Shown piece after piece: positions 1 to 5,752 of a stretch of DNA of 7,059 nucleotides. The notes below the pieces were generated by a model that was not told the DNA's origin, did no database searches, and worked only from the letters and a program-made list of their open reading frames with translations. The DNA is from Betaproteobacteria bacterium. GTDB taxonomy: Bacteria; Pseudomonadota; Gammaproteobacteria; Burkholderiales; SG8-41. A program made the position numbers and the translations under genes. Location of the stretch: the NCBI GenBank assembly GCA_025353085.1, contig JANXRI010000307.1, positions 1 through 7,059 of the forward strand, in the 5' to 3' direction. Each line of letters starts with the position of its first letter. Position 1 is the first letter of the stretch.

Positions 1-90
1 CCTCGCGGCAACGCAGTTACTTTCAGCTTCATGGTCTTGGCTTACCATGACACGGACTTCCACCGTGTTGATATCGCGCCTTCACGGGCG

Positions 91-190
91 CACTCGTTCC
101 GGCGCACGCCGGAATCCAGTGCATTCAAGCGCCTGGGCACCTGCCCCGGCTAACAACCTGCCGAGGCAGGCTCTCACGCGCCGAGAGTGA
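91..190. repeat. GC-rich inverted-repeat cluster, likely a degenerate dispersed repeat
   Basis: The stretch holds several short hairpins. The clearest has arms TTCCGGC (97-103) and GCCGGAA (108-114) around a 4-base loop and is followed by TCCAG. CCTGCC occurs at 140-145 and 157-162 and can pair with GGCAGG at 165-170. CTCTC (171-175) pairs with GAGAG (183-187). From general knowledge, a hairpin ending in CCGGAATCCAG is typical of small dispersed intergenic repeats in many proteobacteria. Assigning this copy to such a family is inference, because no second copy is present in the window. The remainder of 1-253 has no gene I can support. A run of six A at 211-216 reads as a T-run on the minus strand downstream of the methyltransferase, but I see no convincing stem before it. 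Confidence 0.4.
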
Positions 191-253
191 CGAACTTAAT
201 CAGAGGTTCCAAAAAAGCATTGCGAAGCTGCGGCAGAGCCGGATTTATAAGAT

Positions 254-1375
254 CTAATCCGTATTCAACGCTAGCCTCGCCAACTTCGGTACCGCTTTTG
301 TAGCGACGTTGAAATAAGCCGCATCTTTCTCCACGCCGATACTTTCGTAGCCAAGTGCCTCCGCTGCCGCCAATGTAGAGCCCGCACCTGCAAATGGGTC
401 GAGCACGATACCTTTCCCGAGCGGCAAAACCCCGCGCACCAACTGCCGTAGAAAACCCTGAGGCTTGAGGCTTGGATGAGGCGCTAACGCACGTTCGGAT
501 GATCGCGTTGGCGAAGACTCAATGACGTCCCCGAAAGGGCGTTCCGCGGATATTCGTCGAAACCCGCCGGTACCCCATTTACGAAGATTGTCTTGTGCCC
601 GTCCTTCGAGAGGTTTGCGAAATACCAGCCACGGTTCCCACATTGACCGTGGCATCACACTCACACCGGAAAATTCCTTGTGTGCGTGTTTGGGGCGATC
701 ACCTCCGCGCATTGTCATAACTAATCTGGCGATTTCCCCGCGCCGCTCAAGCCCGGCGCAAGCCAACGCACCCGACACCAGATAAGAAAGCAAAGGATTG
801 CTTGCAACAACCACGTTCGCGCCCGGCACCAATACTGGCAGCAAACGCTCAGCCCACGCGGTAAAAAATTGCTCAAGGGCGTCGAGATCAGTCTGCTTGA
901 GTGTGGTGAACCGAGGTAACGGAGACCGCTGAGAACCATCGAACGATGGAGGGATTCTCCAAACGCCCCCCTTACCCGCGCGCAATTTCTTTTGCTCCAG
1001 TTCCGAATACTCAACAAGCCCATAAGGCGGATCGGTTACGACCGCGTGTATTGAGTTCAACGGCCGCCGTTCAAGCCAGGCGAAACAATCGTCCTGAACC
1101 AAAGTGCTTTGTCCAAACCGAATAGATCGATTGGCGACGCCCTGCGGGGGCGCTAACGGTTGATATTCAAATCCATTGAGTGCGTATTGCGCACGATTCA
1201 TCCGCGCAAACAATTCGGGCGTATTTAATTGCAAATAGGATCTGATCGACGACGCCGGAACTGCGCCTATAAATGTTGTGACGTGTTGCGTAATCTCCGC
1301 CACGCTGGCGCCACGCGGACGCGTTTTGAGGACATTGACAATCGCGTCACGCACTTCGCCGGGCCGTTTTCTCAT
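254..1375 (-). CDS. Beta-class site-specific DNA methyltransferase (N6-adenine or N4-cytosine) with N-terminal winged-helix domain
   Basis: This 373-residue protein is an S-adenosylmethionine-dependent amino-methyltransferase acting on DNA in the cytoplasm. Residues 5-66 form a predicted small winged helix ending in a QYAL strand, resembling the HARE-HTH domain found on some DNA-modifying proteins. Catalytic motif IV, DPPYG, is at 115-119. A long middle region (about 120-300) would carry target recognition. Motif X-like sequence around PHPSLKP (299-305) is followed by motif I, LDPFAGAGST (325-334), and the acidic motif II in GVEKD (347-351). The order IV, recognition domain, X, I defines the beta class. 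DPPY favours N6-adenine but does not exclude N4-cytosine. The ATG at 1375 is preceded by GAGG 10 bases upstream. GC is lower than in its neighbours (about 48-55% in two sampled 60-base lines, against about 73% in a sampled reductase line), which suggests acquisition. No restriction endonuclease is visible within the window, so it is an orphan or its partner lies beyond the left edge. Recognition sequence unknown. Confidence 0.92.
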   Translation of the reverse strand: MRKRPGEVRDAIVNVLKTRPRGASVAEITQHVTTFIGAVPASSIRSYLQLNTPELFARMNRAQYALNGFEYQPLAPPQGVANRSIRFGQSTLVQDDCFAWLERRPLNSIHAVVTDPPYGLVEYSELEQKKLRAGKGGVWRIPPSFDGSQRSPLPRFTTLKQTDLDALEQFFTAWAERLLPVLVPGANVVVASNPLLSYLVSGALACAGLERRGEIARLVMTMRGGDRPKHAHKEFSGVSVMPRSMWEPWLVFRKPLEGRAQDNLRKWGTGGFRRISAERPFGDVIESSPTRSSERALAPHPSLKPQGFLRQLVRGVLPLGKGIVLDPFAGAGSTLAAAEALGYESIGVEKDAAYFNVATKAVPKLARLALNTD

Positions 1376-1401
1376 CGCAGAACATCCTCAGATAGAAAAC
1401 G

Positions 1402-1431
1402 TATTTAGCCATTCAGACGTCTAGACGTCAA
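1402..1431 (-). promoter_or_regulatory. Candidate promoter of the methyltransferase gene
   Basis: Reading the minus strand, TTGACG (1431-1426, five of six matches to TTGACA) is followed after 18 bases by TAAATA (1407-1402), a weak -10. Transcription would start near 1395, leaving about 20 bases of leader before the ATG at 1375, which includes the GAGG ribosome site. The assignment rests on consensus matching only. Confidence 0.4.
1416..1429. promoter_or_regulatory. Perfect 14-bp palindrome, candidate operator
   Basis: GACGTCTAGACGTC is a perfect inverted repeat and also contains two copies of the self-complementary hexamer GACGTC (1416-1421 and 1424-1429) spaced 8 bases apart. It overlaps the predicted -35 element and spacer of the methyltransferase promoter, about 41 bases upstream of the start codon. 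This is where a repressor or activator of a modification gene would be expected. Methylation of the site by the enzyme itself would be another route to feedback. The palindrome is seen directly; the regulatory role is inferred. Confidence 0.45.
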
Positions 1432-1488
1432 TAATTATGTTCGGACGAAAGCCGATTCCGGCGACCCAGTTAACGCATCAGGTCTTCC

Positions 1489-2478
1489 TTAACCCGTCGT
1501 CAACACCACTTTACCGATGACCTTACGCCCTTTGACGAGGGCCAACGCTTCGGCATAACGATCGAGCGGAAAAGTCGCCATCACGTGCGGCTTCAATTTG
1601 CCGGCGCTGTAAAGATCGAACAATTGCTGGCGCACGACGCGGCATTTTTCGGGCTCGCGGTCGCGGTAATCGCTGAACTGGAGGCCGATCGCCGCAATGT
1701 TTTTCACGAGCAAATGGCCCGCCTTGATCTCGGGCACGCGCCCGCCGGCGAAACCCACGATGATGAGACGGCCGCACCACGCGACCGCGCGCATGCACGC
1801 GTCGAACACATCGCCGCCAACATTGTCGACGACCATGTCGACGCCGCGTTTGCCGACGGCAGCGAACACCTGCTCGCGCAATTTCTCGCGCAGGTCCGCA
1901 ACACTCGTGTCGATGATGTGATCGGCGCCGGCTGCTTTGGCTGCTGCCGCTTTGTCGGGCGTGCTGACGGCGGCAAGCACGACAGCGCCGAGCGCTTTGG
2001 CGACCTGCACGGTCGCGAGGCCGACCCCGCCGGCAGCGCCAGTCACGAGCACGGTTTCGCCCGGCTTCAGTTGGCCGCGCTCGACCAGCGCGAAATGCGC
2101 GGTGTTGTACGTGAGTCCCATCGCTGCGGCCTCTGGAAAACTGATCGCATCGGGCACCACGTGGCAGTTCACCGCTTTGGTCGTCACCTGTTGCGCATAA
2201 GCGCCATACTCGATCTGCACCAGCACGCGTTGACCGGGCTTGAGCGTAGTAACGCCCGCGCCGACTGAATTGACGATGCCCGCGCATTCCTTGCCCGGCA
2301 CGAACGGCAGCGGCGGCAGGAACTGATACTTGCCGTCGATGACCAGCAGATCGGGAAAGTTGATTCCCGCCGCGTGCACATCGATCAGCACTTCGCCGGC
2401 GCCCGGCGCGGGCACACTCCATTCTTCGACTTTCAGCGTGTCGGACGCGCCAAACTTTCTGACGACAAGTGCTTTCAT
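1489..2478 (-). CDS. NADPH:quinone oxidoreductase-like, zinc-free medium-chain dehydrogenase/reductase
   Basis: The 329-residue protein belongs to the quinone oxidoreductase branch of the medium-chain dehydrogenase/reductases. These are cytosolic NADPH-dependent enzymes that reduce quinones or enone and enoyl-thioester double bonds. Residues 1-125 form the GroES-like substrate domain, with the AAGINFPDLL segment at 36-45 and PGKECAGIV at 61-69. The zinc-ligand cysteines of alcohol dehydrogenases are absent. The Rossmann motif VTGAAGGVGLATVQVAK is at 145-161. S172, T173 and K176 after the second strand fit NADPH preference. Length is normal for the family. The ATG at 2478 is preferred over an in-frame ATG at 2553 because GGAAAG lies 6 bases upstream and the family consensus begins with MKA. 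It is divergently arranged with the PrpD-like gene. A small stem (GCCG/CGGC, 1451-1462) follows the stop at some distance and is too weak to call a terminator. The natural substrate cannot be read from the sequence. Confidence 0.92.
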   Translation of the reverse strand: MKALVVRKFGASDTLKVEEWSVPAPGAGEVLIDVHAAGINFPDLLVIDGKYQFLPPLPFVPGKECAGIVNSVGAGVTTLKPGQRVLVQIEYGAYAQQVTTKAVNCHVVPDAISFPEAAAMGLTYNTAHFALVERGQLKPGETVLVTGAAGGVGLATVQVAKALGAVVLAAVSTPDKAAAAKAAGADHIIDTSVADLREKLREQVFAAVGKRGVDMVVDNVGGDVFDACMRAVAWCGRLIIVGFAGGRVPEIKAGHLLVKNIAAIGLQFSDYRDREPEKCRVVRQQLFDLYSAGKLKPHVMATFPLDRYAEALALVKGRKVIGKVVLTTG

Positions 2479-2484
2479 GATGGA

Positions 2485-2490
2485 CTTTCC
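2485..2490 (-). promoter_or_regulatory. Ribosome binding site fixing the reductase start
   Basis: GGAAAG on the minus strand lies 6 bases before the ATG at 2478. The upstream in-frame ATG at 2553 would add 25 residues with no counterpart in the family and lies upstream of the candidate promoter's -10 element. The start at 2478 is therefore preferred. Confidence 0.6.
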
Positions 2491-2524
2491 GGTGAGTGAC
2501 GCGGCGCGCGCGCGAGAACGCGGG

Positions 2525-2553
2525 ATATTAACAATCGCCCTCTGCCAATACAA
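2525..2553 (-). promoter_or_regulatory. Candidate promoter of the quinone oxidoreductase-like gene
   Basis: On the minus strand, TTGTAT (2553-2548) is separated by exactly 17 bases from TAATAT (2530-2525). The -10 is extended by TG one base further upstream. The predicted start near 2518 gives a 40-base leader before the ATG at 2478. This leader contains an alternating GC run (2504-2514). Consensus match only. Confidence 0.42.
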
Positions 2554-2565
2554 CCAGCGCGCGGC

Positions 2566-2587
2566 GTGGCGAGCGCATGCTCGTCAC
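2566..2587. promoter_or_regulatory. Inverted repeat upstream of the PrpD-like gene, candidate operator
   Basis: Arms GTGGCGAGC (2566-2574) and GCTCGTCAC (2579-2587) pair at eight of nine positions around the centre GCAT. The repeat ends two bases before a candidate -10 (2589-2594), so it covers the -35 and spacer of the plus-strand promoter. A dimeric regulator bound here would control the PrpD-like gene and could also affect the divergent reductase gene. The repeat is seen directly; the role is inferred. Confidence 0.4.
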
Positions 2588-2588
2588 G

Positions 2589-2594
2589 TATACT
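2589..2594 (+). promoter_or_regulatory. Candidate -10 element of the PrpD-like gene
   Basis: TATACT matches the -10 consensus at five of six positions and would start transcription near 2600, 19 bases before the ATG at 2619. The best -35 at suitable spacing is poor (TGGCGA at 2567-2572, 16-base spacer). A weak -35 overlapped by an inverted repeat would suit an activator-dependent promoter. Confidence 0.38.
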
Positions 2595-2609
2595 CTGCAA
2601 CCCAAATCC

Positions 2610-2613
2610 GGAG
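2610..2613 (+). promoter_or_regulatory. Ribosome binding site fixing the PrpD-like start
   Basis: GGAG ends 5 bases before the ATG at 2619. An in-frame ATG at 2577 lies upstream of the candidate -10 element and has no comparable site, so 2619 is preferred. Confidence 0.6.
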
Positions 2614-2618
2614 CGCCA

Positions 2619-3998
2619 ATGGCCAGTTACAGTGAACAGTTAGCACTTTGGTGCGCGCGACTCAAATTCTCCGATCTGCCCGCGGACGTCGTCGCCAGCA
2701 CCAAATTGCGCGTGCTCGACATCATTGGTCTTGCGCTCGCGGCGGTCGAGCTTCCAACCGGCAGATCCGTGCGGGCGGCAGCGCTCGCGATGGGCAAGGG
2801 CGAAGACGCGCGCATCCTCGGCACCGGCGAGCGTGTGCCCGCGATGCAGGCGGCGCTCGCCAACGGCACCATGGCGCAGGCGCTCGAGTACGACGACACG
2901 CATAACGAATCCGTCATTCATATCAGCAGCCCGATCGTCGCCACCGCACTCGCAGTCGGCGAAATGATCAAGGCGAGCGGCGAGCAGCTCATCACTGCCA
3001 TTGCCACGGGCAATGAAATTACCTGCCGCATCGGGCTGGTCGCGCCCCAGCAGTTTCACAAAGTCGGTTTTCACCCGAGCGGCGTGATCGGCACTTTCGG
3101 CGCCGCTTACACGGGCGGCAAACTGCTCGGCCTTAACGTCGAGCAACTGCGCAATGCAGCCGGCATCGCCGGCAGCCAGGCGTCGGGCATCCTCGCGTGC
3201 TGGGAAGACGGCACGCAATCCAAGTTTCTGCATCCGGGTTGGTCCGCGCTGTCGGGGATCGCCGCCTCGCTGCTCGCGCGCGCGGATTACACCGGACCGG
3301 CGCCGGTATTCGAAAGCCGCTTTGGTTTATTTGCTTCGCACGTGCAGGATAAGAGCTACAAACTGGATTTTCCGCGCATGGTCGCGGATCTGGGCAAGAC
3401 GTGGGAAAGCCGCAACACGTCGTTCAAACCCTATCCGGTCGCGCACGTCATTCATTCGTTTCTCGACGCAATTCTGTATTTGTATCGCACGCAAGGTCTG
3501 CGCGCCGAACACGTCGAAAAAATCGTGTGCCCGATAGCCGAGTACATGATTCCCGTCGTGTGCGAACCGGTGGCGGAAAAATTTACGCCCGCATCGGATT
3601 CGCATGGCCGCGTGAGCCTGCAGTTTTCGCTGGCCGAAGCGCTCGCACGCGGCAGGCTTGGTATCGACGCCTACAGCGACGAATGTCTGCGCGATCCGGC
3701 GATTCTGGAACTTGCCCGCAAGGTCAGTTACGTGGTCGATCGCGATGCCCCCGGACGCGGCCAGTACAAAGGTTGGGTGATCGTTTACACGAGCGATGGC
3801 CGCACGCTCGAGCGCGTCGAGATGCACAACCGCGGCAGCGCGCAAAATCCGCTGTCCGCAGCCGACCTGCAAGACAAGTTTCGCGAGAATGCCGCGCGCA
3901 CGCTCGCCGGTCGTGCGATCAACGCGCTTATCGAGAAAATAGGCAGTCTTGAGCTTGAAACTGACATCAGTGCGTTAGTCGATCTCTCGATACGCTGA
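2619..3998 (+). CDS. MmgE/PrpD family protein (2-methylcitrate dehydratase-like fold)
   Basis: This 459-residue cytoplasmic protein belongs to the MmgE/PrpD superfamily, which includes 2-methylcitrate dehydratase and cis-aconitate decarboxylase. These enzymes dehydrate, isomerise or decarboxylate tricarboxylates and related acids without an iron-sulfur cluster. Residues 1-265 or so form the large helical domain. Signature segments are ALEYDDTH (88-95) with H101, the FHPSGVIGTFGAA segment (151-163), the SKFLHPGW segment (201-208; K202, H205), and KPYP (270-273) followed by H276 and H279. These positions match the usual active-site elements of the family. The first position of the acidic motif is Glu90, where cis-aconitate decarboxylase has Asp. 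The smaller C-terminal domain covers the remainder. Length is normal for the family. It is divergent from a quinone oxidoreductase-like gene across 140 bp and ends 12 bases before a strong terminator, so it is probably monocistronic. No prpB, prpC or prpR is present, so a methylcitrate-cycle role is not supported and the substrate is unknown. Confidence 0.92.
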   Translation: MASYSEQLALWCARLKFSDLPADVVASTKLRVLDIIGLALAAVELPTGRSVRAAALAMGKGEDARILGTGERVPAMQAALANGTMAQALEYDDTHNESVIHISSPIVATALAVGEMIKASGEQLITAIATGNEITCRIGLVAPQQFHKVGFHPSGVIGTFGAAYTGGKLLGLNVEQLRNAAGIAGSQASGILACWEDGTQSKFLHPGWSALSGIAASLLARADYTGPAPVFESRFGLFASHVQDKSYKLDFPRMVADLGKTWESRNTSFKPYPVAHVIHSFLDAILYLYRTQGLRAEHVEKIVCPIAEYMIPVVCEPVAEKFTPASDSHGRVSLQFSLAEALARGRLGIDAYSDECLRDPAILELARKVSYVVDRDAPGRGQYKGWVIVYTSDGRTLERVEMHNRGSAQNPLSAADLQDKFRENAARTLAGRAINALIEKIGSLELETDISALVDLSIR

Positions 3999-4010
3999 CG
4001 CTGTACAAAC

Positions 4011-4038
4011 AAAAAGGCGGGGAGGCCCCCGCCTTTTT
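4011..4038. terminator. Strong bidirectional rho-independent terminator
   Basis: A perfect 7-bp GC stem (GGCGGGG at 4016-4022, CCCCGCC at 4027-4033) with a 4-base loop is flanked by AAAAA (4011-4015) and TTTTT (4034-4038). It therefore has a U-tract in either direction. It lies 12 bases after the PrpD-like stop and 37 bases past the stop of the convergent Lys/Ala-rich gene, serving both. Confidence 0.92.
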
Positions 4039-4075
4039 GAGCATGCGAATCGCGCGTGTTGCCGCGATGTGAAAC

Positions 4076-4465
4076 TTACTTCTTGGCAGGTGTTGCCGGA
4101 GCCATATCGGCTTTCGAGTCAGCTTTCGATTTCGTCATGTCGGCGCTGGGCTTTGCGTCAGCTTTGGCGTCGGCCTTGGCTTTGGCTTTCGCATCTTTTT
4201 TCGCTTGCGCGTCAGCGGCTTTTTTCGCTTTCGCGTCGGCTTTGGCTTTCGCTTTGGCGTCGGCTTTGGCTTTGGCCGCGGCTTTCTTTTCTTCTTTCGT
4301 CATCGCTTTCGGCGCATCTGCCTTGGCCGGTGCCGGGGCCGCTGCCGGGGCGGTTTTCGGGGCGTCTGCTTTCGGCGCGTCTTTCGACATGTTGTCCGCC
4401 GCAATCGCGGTGACCGTGGTAGCGGCAAATGCCGTTGCGATTAAAGTAGCTAAAATCTTGTTCAT
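4076..4465 (-). CDS. Exported Lys/Ala-rich low-complexity protein of unknown function
   Basis: I do not recognise a named family. The 129-residue product starts with a Sec signal peptide: a lysine at position 3, a hydrophobic core at about 4-19, and a likely cut after Ala22 or Ala23 (motif AIA). The mature part is a Pro/Ala/Lys segment (30-53), then a long Ala-Lys-Asp block (59-106) of KAKADAKA-type repeats, then a Lys/Ser/Asp tail ending in PAKK. From Ala23 to the end only A, D, E, K, M, N, P, Q, S and T occur. There is no aromatic, branched-chain, Gly, Cys, Arg or His residue. The block should be helical and strongly positive. The ATG at 4465 is chosen because GGAGAG lies 6 bases upstream; an in-frame ATG at 4495 would put ten polar residues before the signal peptide. 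Composition recalls small periplasmic acid-shock (Asr-like) proteins or histone-H1-like tails, but similarity of composition is not homology. Signal peptide, ribosome site and terminator together support a real gene. Confidence 0.75.
   Translation of the reverse strand: MNKILATLIATAFAATTVTAIAADNMSKDAPKADAPKTAPAAAPAPAKADAPKAMTKEEKKAAAKAKADAKAKAKADAKAKKAADAQAKKDAKAKAKADAKADAKPSADMTKSKADSKADMAPATPAKK
4167..4277. repeat. Degenerate tandem coding repeats within the Lys/Ala-rich gene
   Basis: On the plus strand, near-identical units beginning GCGTCGGCTTTGGCTTT recur at 4167 (with one C for T change), 4233 and 4257, separated by related GCTTTCGC-type units. They encode the Ala-Lys-Asp repeats. Such tracts are prone to slippage and unequal recombination, so repeat number may vary between strains. 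Confidence 0.65.
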
Positions 4466-4471
4466 TTTGTT

Positions 4472-4477
4472 CTCTCC
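4472..4477 (-). promoter_or_regulatory. Ribosome binding site fixing the Lys/Ala-rich gene start
   Basis: GGAGAG on the minus strand sits 6 bases before the ATG at 4465. It would itself be translated if the ATG at 4495 were used. This favours the shorter form, with the signal peptide at its N-terminus. Confidence 0.65.
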
Positions 4478-4491
4478 ATTGGTTGATCCGA

Positions 4492-4532
4492 TCATCCGGA
4501 TGAGCCTAATAACGCGCCGGACTGCCGGCAGT
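4492..4532. promoter_or_regulatory. Pair of 12-bp perfect palindromes upstream of the Lys/Ala-rich gene
   Basis: TCATCCGGATGA (4492-4503) and ACTGCCGGCAGT (4521-4532) are each perfectly self-complementary and are separated by 17 bases. Between them the minus strand reads TTATTA (4512-4507), a possible weak -10, but no good -35 is found at proper spacing. They could be operators for the exported-protein gene. The outer one could instead form a hairpin just after the transporter stop; it has no T-tract, so it is not a convincing terminator. Confidence 0.3.
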
Positions 4533-4540
4533 TGACAGGC

Positions 4541-5686
4541 CTAGGGCGGTAGCTGCCCGCCGCGGAGCGCGCGGGTGACCACGCCACCCGTCCCTAGCAG
4601 TGCGGCATTTCCCCAAAAAACGGCAAATAAACCGAAAACCGAGCCAACCGAGCCGAATACCAGCGGCGTGACGACGCGGGTCAGATGATTCACCGTCAGG
4701 CGCAGGCCCAGCGCTTCGCCGGAACGGCCTTCCGCTGAACCGGTGAACGTGAGCATCATCGTAATCGGCTGGCAGCATCCCATGCCGATCCCGAACAGAA
4801 ACGATGTCAAGGCCAACACCCAACCGTTTTGAAATAATGGCACCAGCATAAGGCTCACCGCGCCGAGATAAAATGAATAGGCGAGCAGCGTTTCGACGCT
4901 CCAGGTTTTGAGCAGCCGCGGCATGACGAGGCGCACCATGAATGCCGCCGCGGAGAACGTGGCGAGCACGATCCCGATGACCGACGGCGACAAATCGACC
5001 GAGTGCGCGTAAATCGGCAGATAAAATTGAAACATGTCGATACCCGTCACGACGAGACTGCTGGTGGCGAGCACGCGCCACACGCCGGGACGCATGAGCG
5101 CCGCGCGGAGACTTCCCGAAGTTGCGGCAGGTGGTTTGGCATGCGGCGCCGCGATATTGCGCGTAATCAGCAGCGCGGCTGGAACGAGCGAGACTGCGAC
5201 CACATAGAGGCACGCGTATGCATAGCCTGCATGATCGATCGAGAATCCGACCATCAGCGGACCGGCGAAGCTTGCGACTGCGAGCGCCAGGCTGAAATTA
5301 CTGAAATTGCGCGCCTGCTGCGCCGGCGTGCTCAGCAACCCGACCAGGTTCTGCAACGCGACGTTGGTGAATGTAAATGCAAAACCGTTCATCGCGGCGG
5401 CGGCGAACAGCGCCGGCATTCCGGGCGCGAGATACGGCGCGAGCATGCCGCACGCGCCACTGGCCGCACCGATGATCAGCGGCCAGCGCGAACCGAAACG
5501 GTCGGCGAAGCGCCCGGCGAGTAAGGACAGCAGCATCGGAAAAACGGAAAACGTCGCAGCGAGCATACCGACGGTTACCGGCTGGGCGCCGAGATTGAGC
5601 GCATAGAGCGCGAGCAGGACGCGGCCGGCGCGCACGCCCGTCATGCTAAATAAGGTCAGCGCGAGTACATACCGAATCGAAATCAT
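4541..5686 (-). CDS. Major facilitator superfamily (MFS) transporter
   Basis: The 381-residue protein is a polytopic inner-membrane transporter of the MFS_1 type. It is nearly all hydrophobic segments, consistent with about 12 membrane helices arranged as two six-helix halves. The cytoplasmic loop between helices 2 and 3 carries the MFS signature motif GRFADRFGSR (58-67). A polar linker around 184-200 separates the halves. In the second half, a GMGCCQP segment (301-307) and an RSGEALGLRLTVNHLTR segment (321-337) are typical of small-solute permeases in this group. The ATG at 5686 gives a complete first helix; the next ATG (5644) would cut into it. No clear Shine-Dalgarno sequence precedes the start, and no alternative start codon lies in frame upstream before the stop at 5753-5755. 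It follows the carboxymuconolactone decarboxylase-like gene by 66 bp on the same strand and is probably co-transcribed, suggesting uptake or export of that enzyme's pathway compound. Substrate and direction cannot be read from the sequence. Confidence 0.9.
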   Translation of the reverse strand: MISIRYVLALTLFSMTGVRAGRVLLALYALNLGAQPVTVGMLAATFSVFPMLLSLLAGRFADRFGSRWPLIIGAASGACGMLAPYLAPGMPALFAAAAMNGFAFTFTNVALQNLVGLLSTPAQQARNFSNFSLALAVASFAGPLMVGFSIDHAGYAYACLYVVAVSLVPAALLITRNIAAPHAKPPAATSGSLRAALMRPGVWRVLATSSLVVTGIDMFQFYLPIYAHSVDLSPSVIGIVLATFSAAAFMVRLVMPRLLKTWSVETLLAYSFYLGAVSLMLVPLFQNGWVLALTSFLFGIGMGCCQPITMMLTFTGSAEGRSGEALGLRLTVNHLTRVVTPLVFGSVGSVFGLFAVFWGNAALLGTGGVVTRALRGGQLPP

Positions 5687-5752
5687 GGCCGGCGCAGCAC
5701 GGGGAGCCCGCGCTCGATTGCGCCCGTCATATTGCGGCGGACTCGAACCGAA

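Noticed and set aside
1..48. Possible minus-strand gene starting at 32 or 48 and running off the left edge, as a restriction partner
   Set aside because: Only 10-16 codons are visible, no ribosome site precedes either ATG, and no motif can be seen.
1..153. Open plus-strand frame from the left edge to a TAA at 151
   Set aside because: The second half translates the hairpin repeat and the first half resembles nothing I recognise. Without upstream sequence it cannot be told from chance.
2640..3233. Long minus-strand open frame opposite the PrpD-like gene
   Set aside because: It is a shadow of the well-supported PrpD-like frame, has no recognisable domain and has no start signals.
4167..4277. 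CRISPR-like or other non-coding repeat array
   Set aside because: The repeats are short, contiguous, codon-phased and explained by the Ala/Lys coding sequence. There are no unique spacers.
4056..4535. Plus-strand hydrophobic open frame opposite the Lys/Ala-rich gene
   Set aside because: Its Ala/Phe-rich repeats are the antisense reading of the Lys/Ala codons. The minus-strand frame has a signal peptide, a ribosome site and a terminator.
4532..4537. Exact TTGACA on the plus strand
   Set aside because: No -10 lies at suitable spacing downstream, and it would drive antisense into the transporter gene.
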